NCBI GenBank assembly: GCA_964461455.1
Contig: CAYWUJ010000029.1
Location: 1 to 33,956 of the forward strand
Length of the DNA stretch: 33,956 bases
Direction: 5' to 3'
Origin: UBA1413 sp964461455
GTDB lineage: Bacteria > Bacteroidota > Bacteroidia > Bacteroidales > Prolixibacteraceae
In this document: positions 1-5,643 of the stretch, piece after piece
Layout of the letters: each line of letters begins with the position of its first letter
Numbering within the stretch: the first letter of the stretch is position 1
Made by a program: the position numbers and the translations under genes
The notes under the pieces: generated by a model
Told to the model about the DNA's origin: nothing
The model's input: only the letters and a program-made list of their open reading frames with translations
The model's database searches: none

Positions 1-2
1 TT

Positions 3-458
3 CACCTGATGATCATCCATCCCGACCCCTTCATTGTTCCCTTTGCCAGGGCAGGCGCTTCGGTGCTGACGGTGCATTGGGAGGCCTGTTCCCACCTGCA
101 CCGCACAGTGGCCCATATCAGGGAGGAAGGGATGAAAGCCGGTGTTTGCCTGAATCCGCACACTCCCGTGCACCTGCTTGAAGAAATTCTGCCCTCGGTC
201 GACATGGTGCTGATCATGTCGGTCAATCCCGGTTTTGGCGGTCAGACATTCATAGAGGGGAGTCTGCGTAAGGTCGCCCTTCTGAAGGAGCTGATCATCA
301 GGCGCAATCCCGGCTGTCTGATTGAAGTCGATGGCGGCGTTAACCTGGAAACGGGGAAGCGGCTGCGTGATGCCGGTGCTGACATCCTCGTGGCCGGGAG
401 CTTTATCTTCCGTTCGGCCGATCCCGCCGGAGCCATCCGCCAGCTTAAAAATCTCTGA
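3..458 (+). CDS. rpe: Ribulose-phosphate 3-epimerase, C-terminal part (5' end outside window)
   Basis: Interconverts ribulose 5-phosphate and xylulose 5-phosphate in the cytosolic pentose phosphate pathway. The frame is open from the window edge, so the true start lies upstream and about 152 codons of a usual ~215 are visible. The visible part begins inside the metal-ligand motif HLMI, continues through MSVNPGFGGQ (phosphate-binding loop of the TIM barrel) and reaches IEVDGGVN, whose Asp is the second catalytic/metal Asp of the family, followed by AGADILVAGSFIF. The C-terminus looks complete. Its TGA stop abuts the stop of the convergent DJ-1 remnant with no base between them (the two stops form TGATCA). 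Identity is secure from these motifs. Confidence 0.95.
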   Translation, partial: HLMIIHPDPFIVPFARAGASVLTVHWEACSHLHRTVAHIREEGMKAGVCLNPHTPVHLLEEILPSVDMVLIMSVNPGFGGQTFIEGSLRKVALLKELIIRRNPGCLIEVDGGVNLETGKRLRDAGADILVAGSFIFRSADPAGAIRQLKNL

Positions 459-812
459 TCACCAGCCGGTGACCATCATTTTGGCCGCCACCCCGCGGGC
501 CACCTCTTTCCCCTGGAGCTTTTCAGCCAGACGGAGAGCGAAGGAGAGAGCACTCCCGGGGCCATTGCCGGTGACCAGGAGACCATCCTCCACCACGGCT
601 TCTTCACTGAGGAGAGCCCCCGTGAGATACTTCTCAAACCCCGGATAACAGGTAGCCCGCCTCTTCTCAAGAAGCCCCAAACTTCCCAGCACCATGGGAG
701 CGGCGCATATCGCCCCCACCATCTTTCCGCGGGAGTGAACCCCGGCCACCAGATTCCTGACCCCTTCATGGGCCTGAAGATGGGCCGCCCCGGGCCAAAA
801 AGTAAAAATCAA
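459..812 (-). pseudogene. DJ-1/PfpI family protein, 5'-truncated
   Basis: Residues 7-117 match the C-terminal two thirds of a DJ-1/ThiJ/PfpI protein: PGAAHLQAHEGV, the nucleophile elbow GAICAAPMVLG with the conserved Cys, then ATCYPGFEKYL and TGNGPGSALSFAL. Family members are about 180 residues. The first ~65-70 residues (start, catalytic-acid Glu strand, and LPGG motif) are absent. Directly upstream the DNA is the 3' end of the ECF sigma gene read in another frame, so the missing part is not recoverable by a simple frameshift. The only available start is a TTG at 810-812 that overlaps the sigma-factor TGA as TTGA, so a short product could still be made by translational coupling. Without the N-terminal strand and acid it should not be a working hydrolase or chaperone. 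I call it a deletion remnant. Confidence 0.75.
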
Positions 813-1312
813 TTCGGGGAATACTCTCCCAGCACTTTCTCCAGCTTTTTGCGGGTGAAAAATATGCGGCTCTTCACCGTTCCCAGCGGAAGATCCAGCT
901 CTTCGGCTATCTCTTTGTATTTGTAACCGTCAAGGAACATCGTAAACGGAATCCGGTAATCATCATCAAGCCTGCGAATCGAACTTATGATCTCACGGGA
1001 TTGAAATTCAGAATCGGGTGAGGGATAAAAATGACCGCCCAGGGTATAATTGAGATTTCCCGAAGTGTCAAGGGTGTTCCTTGATTTCACATTCCGACGG
1101 TAATCATTTATGAAGGTGTTTTTCATGATGGTGTAGACCCATGCTTTGAAATTGGTGTTGCTGGCAAATTTGTCACGGTTCGAAAGGGCCTTCAGCAGGG
1201 TCTCCTGAACCAGGTCATCAGCCTTCTCTCTGTCGGTGGTAAGGCTCAGTGCGTAATAACGAAGCTTGTTCTGCAAATCCAGAAGGGCATTGGTAAACTG
1301 TAACTGAGTCAT
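809..1312 (-). CDS. ECF-type RNA polymerase sigma factor (RpoE-like)
   Basis: Alternative sigma factor of 167 residues that should direct RNA polymerase to a dedicated promoter set. Region 2 is at about residues 10-85 (KADDLVQETLLKAL, FKAWVYTIMKNTFINDYRR). Region 4 is at about 110-160 (DDDYRIPFTMFLDGYKYKEIA, then LPLGTVKSRIFFTRKKL, the helix-turn-helix that reads the -35). This arrangement is typical of the short Bacteroidota ECF sigmas. No anti-sigma gene is adjacent: downstream is only the truncated DJ-1 remnant, and upstream lies a divergent DUF5606 gene. The ATG at 1310-1312 is chosen because a perfect TAnnTTTG-type -7 box (1337-1344, minus strand) lies just upstream. Its target regulon cannot be told from the sequence. 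Confidence 0.93.
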   Translation of the reverse strand: MTQLQFTNALLDLQNKLRYYALSLTTDREKADDLVQETLLKALSNRDKFASNTNFKAWVYTIMKNTFINDYRRNVKSRNTLDTSGNLNYTLGGHFYPSPDSEFQSREIISSIRRLDDDYRIPFTMFLDGYKYKEIAEELDLPLGTVKSRIFFTRKKLEKVLGEYSPN

Positions 1313-1336
1313 ATCAAATATTTATTAGTTTCACTG

Positions 1337-1344
1337 CAAAGATA
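1337..1344 (-). promoter_or_regulatory. Bacteroidota -7 promoter element of the ECF sigma gene
   Basis: Minus-strand TATCTTTG fits the consensus TAnnTTTG exactly and would start transcription about 20 bases before the ATG at 1312. No convincing -33 TTTG is seen. Confidence 0.6.
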
Positions 1345-1380
1345 CGACAGCTAAATAAATATAAAAAGGTTTTCTACACT

Positions 1381-1417
1381 TTTTGTCTAAAATTATATCT
1401 ATCGACGATAGACAAAA
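1381..1417. promoter_or_regulatory. Nested palindrome between divergent genes (possible operator)
   Basis: Outer arms TTTTGTCTA (1381-1389) and TAGACAAAA (1409-1417) are perfect complements. Nested inside is the palindrome TCTATCG-A-CGATAGA (1398-1412). It lies between the divergent -7 boxes of the ECF sigma gene (1337-1344) and the DUF5606 gene (1447-1454), a position suited to an operator. There is no T-run or nearby gene end to suggest a terminator. The binding protein is unknown. Confidence 0.4.
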
Positions 1418-1446
1418 CTGATCAGCCCCGTTCCAAGGAAAATTAT

Positions 1447-1454
1447 TAAATTTG
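1447..1454 (+). promoter_or_regulatory. Bacteroidota -7 promoter element of the DUF5606 gene
   Basis: TAAATTTG matches TAnnTTTG exactly. Transcription would begin near 1458, giving a leader of about 60 bases that contains a GC-rich hairpin (CCCCGG 1461-1466 with CCGGGG 1478-1483). Confidence 0.5.
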
Positions 1455-1521
1455 TCGCGACCCCGGGAGCAAAGGTGCCGGGGGCGGATTTGTTAAACAA
1501 AGAGTCAGAAATTACAGGAAG

Positions 1522-2004
1522 ATGTTAAAAGGTATATTGTCGATTTCGGGGCAGCCGGGACTATTCAGGATGGTTGCCGAGGCGAAGAACAGGATTATTG
1601 TCGAGTCCCTGCTGAATGGCAAGAGGATGCCGGTGAGTGCCACGGCCAAGATCAGTTCACTCGAAGACATTGCGGTGTATACCACAGGGGGGGATATTCC
1701 CCTGTGGGAGATCCTGAAGAGAATTACCGGTCAGACCCAGGGGGAACCAACGGTATCTCCCAAGGCCACAGACCAGGAAGTCAGGCGTTATTTTGAGACG
1801 GTAGTCCCCGACTACGACCGTGACAGGGTATACATTTCCGATATCAGGAAGATCCTGATATGGTTTAACCTTTTACAGGAAAAGGAGTTGCTCGATTTCA
1901 GCGAAGAGGAGGCTTCTGAGGATTCTGAGGTGTCGGAAGGAACTGACGTTACCGGGGCGGAAGGAGTTCCGGGGGATGAAGGTACCGGGGAAGAGGAGAA
2001 ATAA
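1522..2004 (+). CDS. DUF5606 domain protein
   Basis: A 160-residue cytosolic protein of a Bacteroidota-specific family without assigned function. The N-terminal 60-65 residues (MLKGILSISGQPGLFRMV, then IVESLLNGKRMPV and LEDIAVYTT) carry the family signature. About residues 85-125 are a second conserved helical part with DQEVRRYFETVVPDYDRDRVY and DIRKILIWFNLL. The last ~35 residues are a low-complexity tail rich in Glu, Ser and Gly and probably disordered. ATG 1522 has a weak AGGA just upstream. It is divergent from the ECF sigma gene and followed after 10 bases by the convergent exonuclease gene. No catalytic motif is visible. Confidence 0.85.
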   Translation: MLKGILSISGQPGLFRMVAEAKNRIIVESLLNGKRMPVSATAKISSLEDIAVYTTGGDIPLWEILKRITGQTQGEPTVSPKATDQEVRRYFETVVPDYDRDRVYISDIRKILIWFNLLQEKELLDFSEEEASEDSEVSEGTDVTGAEGVPGDEGTGEEEK

Positions 2005-2014
2005 GGCTCAGGGG

Positions 2015-2557
2015 TCAGAAGAGGGCGCCGTTTTTCCCGGGTGCTGAGGTCATCCTGATTTCTTTGTTTTTTTCCAGGAGGATTTCGAAAAGCCTGACGG
2101 TGGCCAGGGCATCGCCGGCAGCTCTGTGGCGGTCATGAATGTCGATATCGAGGTCAGCACAGAGGTTGCCCAGGGAATAGGAGGCATGGCCGGGCAGCAG
2201 CTTTCGGGAGAGCTGTACCGTGCACAGGGTCTTTCTTTGGAAATCATATCCCAGTCGCTGGTACTCCTCCCTGATGAAGCCGTAATCGAAACGGGCGTTA
2301 TGGGCCACAAAAGTCTTTCCGGCAGTGATTTCCGCCAGATCACGGGCAATTTCGAAAAAACGCGGGGCTCCGGCCACCATGGCATTGGTGATTCCTGTGA
2401 TGCGCGAAACCGGCAAAGGGATATCCATTTCGGGATTAATCAGGGTGGAAAAAGAACCGGTAACGGTCTCCCCGTTGTGAACATATACCGCAATCTCGGT
2501 TATCCGGCCATATTTATAAACAGTCCCCGTGGTTTCGATGTCAATGATTGTGAACAA
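2015..2557 (-). CDS. DEDDh-family 3'-5' exonuclease (DnaQ/epsilon-like)
   Basis: Exonuclease of the DnaQ superfamily, expected to remove nucleotides from 3' DNA or RNA ends with two metal ions. All acidic ligands are present: Asp6 and Glu8 in IIDIETTG, Asp91 in HNARFDYGF, and His144/Asp149 in HRAAGDA, giving the DEDDh pattern. At 180 residues it is only the exonuclease domain; the GIY-YIG extension found in some Bacteroidota homologues is missing. Whether it proofreads for Pol III or acts in repair cannot be decided here. The start is a TTG at 2555-2557, since no ATG is in frame upstream of the first catalytic Asp. A near-match -7 box AATCTTTG (minus strand, 2609-2616) lies about 50 bases upstream. 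Confidence 0.88.
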   Translation of the reverse strand: MFTIIDIETTGTVYKYGRITEIAVYVHNGETVTGSFSTLINPEMDIPLPVSRITGITNAMVAGAPRFFEIARDLAEITAGKTFVAHNARFDYGFIREEYQRLGYDFQRKTLCTVQLSRKLLPGHASYSLGNLCADLDIDIHDRHRAAGDALATVRLFEILLEKNKEIRMTSAPGKNGALF

Positions 2558-2629
2558 TGTTGAAAAAATTATTGATAATTTTTAGAGTAATAATCACGTT
2601 AACAAGCTCAAAGATTAAAAATATTTAGT

Positions 2630-2637
2630 TAGTTTTG
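2630..2637 (+). promoter_or_regulatory. Bacteroidota -7 promoter element of the ompA-like gene
   Basis: TAGTTTTG matches TAnnTTTG exactly in a very AT-rich intergenic region. It predicts a leader of about 65 bases before ATG 2708. No clear -33 element is seen. Confidence 0.5.
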
Positions 2638-2707
2638 TATTACAGTATTTATAATGTGCTAATTTTATATTTTGCTGGATAGAAAATCAACTTTAAATTT
2701 TATTAAT

Positions 2708-4087
2708 ATGAAAAAAGTTTCACTATTTTTCTTAGCTAACCTTATGACACTGATTGTGGTGGCGCAGACCGCTGACAATAAGTGGGCATTAGGACTGGGT
2801 GCAGGTCCATACTTCTCATACAGGCAGGAACTGCTTGGTGGAGAAGAGCACAACGCATGGAAGAGCCTGTTCCTTACTACAGAATTATCACTCGGCAGGT
2901 ATCTGAGTCCTTCATTTGATGCGGTGCTTAAAGGAAATGCCGGTTTCCGCAACATTGACCTGGCAAGTTCCGGAGAGAACACAAAGTCCGACTTTACCAC
3001 TGTCGCACTGAACCTGAAGTACAAACTGGCTAATGACAAGCTCTTTTCCTCGAATGCCAAAATCCAGCCTTATCTTTTTGCCGGTCCCACACTGTTGACC
3101 GACAATGCCGAAGCCAAACTGGACTTTGATGCAGGTCTGGGTTTCCGGTTCCCGGTAGGAAGTGGCAAAAACAACCTCTATCTGGAAGGGAAATATTTCG
3201 ATGGTCTGAAACCGGGTCTTGAGGCCAACTACAAGCCCGACGGAATTACCGACATCAAGGACAGCCACATTGCCATTACCGCCGGTATGGACTTCGGTCT
3301 TGGAAAAGCCAAGGACAGCGATGGTGACGGCGTGCCCGACAGGAAGGACAAATGTCCCAATACTCCGGCCGGAGTGGCCGTGGATGCCGATGGTTGTCCC
3401 CTCGACAGGGATGGTGACGGCGTGCCCGACTACAAGGATGACTGTCCCGACACCCCGGGTCTTGCCAGCCTCAACGGCTGTCCCGACAAGGATGGTGACG
3501 GTATTGCCGACCACCTCGACGAATGCCCCGATGTTCCCGGACTGAAGAAATTCAATGGTTGCCCCGACACCGACGGTGACGGCGTGCCCGATCCCAAGGA
3601 CGAATGCCCCGACACGCCGAAAGGCTGTGCCGTTGACGCCAAGGGTTGCCCGATCGACACTGACGGTGATGGTATCATCGACTGTGAAGACGATTGCCCC
3701 AACCAGGCCGGAACCAAGGAAAACAAAGGCTGCCCCGTGACCTGCATCGATTTTGATGTCGATCCCGTCTACTTCGACTTCGACCGCTCCACCCTCCGTC
3801 CCGACGGAATGTCAGCCCTCGATGCTTTCGTCTCCAAACTGGGAGACTGCAAAGAATATGAAGTCGTGGTCAACGGCCATACCTGCAGCATCGGTTCAAC
3901 CAATTACAACCAGGGCCTCTCCGAAAGGCGCGCCCAGGAAGTGGTCAAATACCTCCTCAACAAGGGTTTGAACAACGCTTATGTAGGCTCCAAAGGCTAC
4001 GGCGAAACCCAGCCCGCAGTGCCCAACACTACCAATGCCAACAGAGAAAAGAACCGCAGGGCCGAAATCGACCTCAGCGTAAAATAA
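2708..4087 (+). CDS. OmpA-family outer-membrane protein with TSP3 repeats
   Basis: Structural outer-membrane protein predicted to link the outer membrane to peptidoglycan. Start ATG 2708 is preferred over the upstream TTG 2672 because the signal peptide MKKVSLFFLANLMTLIVVAQ begins there. Of 459 residues, ~21-200 form a beta-barrel-like domain (alternating aromatic strands such as GLGAGPYFSY). Residues 203-343 hold five thrombospondin type-3 calcium repeats (DxDGDGVPD...CP). Residues 353-459 are an OmpA/MotB domain (VYFDFDRSTL, YNQGLSERRAQ, NRRAEI). The Asp of the usual GHTD motif, which contacts diaminopimelate in characterised OmpA proteins, is Cys393 here (GHTCSIG), while the partner Arg408 is kept. 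It is monocistronic, with its own promoter box and a strong terminator, consistent with high expression. Confidence 0.95.
   Translation: MKKVSLFFLANLMTLIVVAQTADNKWALGLGAGPYFSYRQELLGGEEHNAWKSLFLTTELSLGRYLSPSFDAVLKGNAGFRNIDLASSGENTKSDFTTVALNLKYKLANDKLFSSNAKIQPYLFAGPTLLTDNAEAKLDFDAGLGFRFPVGSGKNNLYLEGKYFDGLKPGLEANYKPDGITDIKDSHIAITAGMDFGLGKAKDSDGDGVPDRKDKCPNTPAGVAVDADGCPLDRDGDGVPDYKDDCPDTPGLASLNGCPDKDGDGIADHLDECPDVPGLKKFNGCPDTDGDGVPDPKDECPDTPKGCAVDAKGCPIDTDGDGIIDCEDDCPNQAGTKENKGCPVTCIDFDVDPVYFDFDRSTLRPDGMSALDAFVSKLGDCKEYEVVVNGHTCSIGSTNYNQGLSERRAQEVVKYLLNKGLNNAYVGSKGYGETQPAVPNTTNANREKNRRAEIDLSVK
3314..3736 (+). repeat. Five tandem TSP3 calcium-binding repeats within the ompA-like gene
   Basis: Five units of 27 or 29 codons, each with DxDGDG and ending in GCP. 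Repetition shows at the DNA level too: a 21-base stretch at 3320-3340 recurs exactly at 3410-3430, 90 bases on, and 17 bases of it recur at 3575-3591. The fourth and fifth units carry extra cysteines (Cys307, Cys326) beyond the usual pair. Confidence 0.9.
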
Positions 4088-4121
4088 CAGAATCCTGAAT
4101 CCAGGCTTCTCACCTTACATC

Positions 4122-4155
4122 AAGAAGCCGTCTCACCCGAGGCGGCTTCTTTTTT
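4122..4155 (+). terminator. Rho-independent terminator of the ompA-like gene
   Basis: Arms AAGAAGCCG (4122-4130) and CGGCTTCTT (4143-4151) pair perfectly. The stem continues inward through TCTC/GAGG (one G-T pair) to a 4-base ACCC loop, for 13 pairs in total, and a T-run follows to 4155. It lies 34 bases after the stop codon. Confidence 0.9.
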
Positions 4156-4295
4156 GTTATCCCCTCCCCCCCGTCATGCAACCACCTGAAAAAAAAAGAG
4201 AGCGAAATACTTTTTTTTGTCATAAATTCTTGCTATTTTACAACAAGGAATTCACCCTGACAGGTGATTTCCTTTTATATCTTTATATCTCTTTT

Positions 4296-4628
4296 ATGAA
4301 TTTGTTTGTTGCAAAGCTGAGTCCGGCCACCACCGGCCAGGACCTGGAAGAGCTCTTCAAAGAGTTCGGGGAAGTGGTTTCCGCCAAAGTGATTTTCGAC
4401 AGGGAGACTGGCAATTCCAAGGGTTATGGATTTGTCGAGATGAAAAATGATGATGAAGCCAGGGCTGCCATAGAAGCTCTGAACGATTCTGAGAATGAAG
4501 GGAAGCAGATGGTCGTCAAGGAAGCGCGGCCCCGTGAGGATCAGCCGGCATCGAGGAAGCCTTTCGTGAGAAGAGGGGAAGCTCCCCCGCACAGGAGAGA
4601 GGGAGGTTTCGGGAACAGGCGTTACTGA
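4296..4628 (+). CDS. Small RRM-type RNA-binding protein
   Basis: A 110-residue protein made of one RNA-recognition motif plus a basic tail, expected to bind single-stranded RNA in the cytosol. RNP2 is LFVAKL (3-8) and RNP1 is KGYGFVEM (42-49), both with the aromatic residues that stack on bases. Residues 75-110 are rich in Arg, Pro and Gly (PHRREGGFGNRRY) and probably disordered. ATG 4296 is chosen because the RRM begins immediately; the open frame runs further up to 4176 but codes nothing recognisable there. The AT-rich upstream region has a T-run ending in TTTG (4216-4219) but no clean -7 box. Cold-shock or RNA-chaperone roles are known for bacterial single-RRM proteins, but nothing here fixes the role. 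Its stop is only 10 bases from the convergent asparaginase stop. Confidence 0.9.
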   Translation: MNLFVAKLSPATTGQDLEELFKEFGEVVSAKVIFDRETGNSKGYGFVEMKNDDEARAAIEALNDSENEGKQMVVKEARPREDQPASRKPFVRRGEAPPHRREGGFGNRRY

Positions 4629-4638
4629 CGACCGGTGG

Positions 4639-5631
4639 TCAGGGGAGCCATGAGGGAGCCTGAATCATCAGGGAGCCCTCGTCGTTGCGCAGGGCGTATT
4701 CGAATCCCGGTTGCAGGCTGAAGGCTCCTGTCTCCCCGCTGATATGGAGTGCCAGGTAACCAATCTGGTGTTCCTGGTAACCGCTCAGGGAAGTGACGAT
4801 GCGGTGGACGGCCTCCTTGCAGGCTTCCGCCGGGGAGAGTCCATTGCGCATCAGTTCAACGACCAGGAAAGAGCCGAGGGTTTTCATGACCAGTTCTCCT
4901 GAGCCGGTGGCCACGGCACCCCCCACCCTTCCGTCGACAAAAAGTCCCGCCCCTGCAATGGGGGAATCACCGACCCTTCCATGCATTTTAAAGGCCATAC
5001 CGCTGGTGGTGGTGGCTCCGCAGAGCCTTCCCCGGCTGTCGAGGGCCAGGAGTCCTATGGTGTCGTGATTCCTGAGGATCTCCTTTTCAATATTGATGAC
5101 CGGTTTAAAGCCTTGGCCCTCCTTTTTCCATTTCTGCCAGGCGTTACGAGCTGTGGGGGTGAGCAGGTTTTCCCTTGTGAAACCGTTGGCCAGGGCGAAA
5201 TCACGGGCTCCCTTTCCCGAGAGCATCACATGGGGGGTCTTTTCCATCACCAGGCGGGCTACCGAAATGGCATGCATGATATCTTCCAGGAAGGTGACAG
5301 CGCCGGCATTTCCCTTCTCGTCCATGATGCAGGCATCGAGGGTGACCTTTCCGCGTGCGTCGGGTAATCCTCCGTAGCCCACGGAAATCACGGCCGGGTC
5401 GGCTTCCGGCACCCGGGCACCGGCTTCGGCGGCATCCAGGGCATAACCACCCCCTCGCAGGATCTCCCAGGCAGCCTCATTGGCCGCCGCCCCGAAATTC
5501 CAGGTAGAGACCACCACCGCCTTTCCGCGGCTCCTCAGAGGTGCCGCCATCAGGGTCTTCCCTTCCAGAAGGACCCCACCAAGAGCACCCCCTGCCATGG
5601 TCATAAAATCACGCCGTGAAACCATAATCAT
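4639..5631 (-). CDS. Glycosylasparaginase (N4-(beta-N-acetylglucosaminyl)-L-asparaginase), Tat-exported
   Basis: Ntn-hydrolase that cleaves the GlcNAc-asparagine bond left after glycoprotein breakdown, releasing aspartate and the amino sugar. The 330-residue precursor begins with a twin-arginine signal (SRRDFMTMAGG at 5-15). Trp44 in STWNFG starts the mature domain. The autocleavage/nucleophile site is HDTIGLL with Thr191, and GRVGDSPIAGAG (218-229) and ATGSGE (241-246) are the substrate-binding loops, so the enzyme appears intact and self-processing. It is second in an operon, 12 bases after the GH115 gene. ATG 5629-5631 is used, with a second ATG two codons later equally possible. Isoaspartyl peptidases share the fold but have different loops. 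Confidence 0.92.
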   Translation of the reverse strand: MIMVSRRDFMTMAGGALGGVLLEGKTLMAAPLRSRGKAVVVSTWNFGAAANEAAWEILRGGGYALDAAEAGARVPEADPAVISVGYGGLPDARGKVTLDACIMDEKGNAGAVTFLEDIMHAISVARLVMEKTPHVMLSGKGARDFALANGFTRENLLTPTARNAWQKWKKEGQGFKPVINIEKEILRNHDTIGLLALDSRGRLCGATTTSGMAFKMHGRVGDSPIAGAGLFVDGRVGGAVATGSGELVMKTLGSFLVVELMRNGLSPAEACKEAVHRIVTSLSGYQEHQIGYLALHISGETGAFSLQPGFEYALRNDEGSLMIQAPSWLP

Positions 5632-5643
5632 CTGTTTTTAGGG

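Noticed and set aside
4611..4656. Small near-palindrome TGACGACC/GGTGGTCA between the convergent RRM and asparaginase genes as a terminator
   Set aside because: It is formed mainly by the two stop regions, has a mismatch in each arm and no T-run on either strand.
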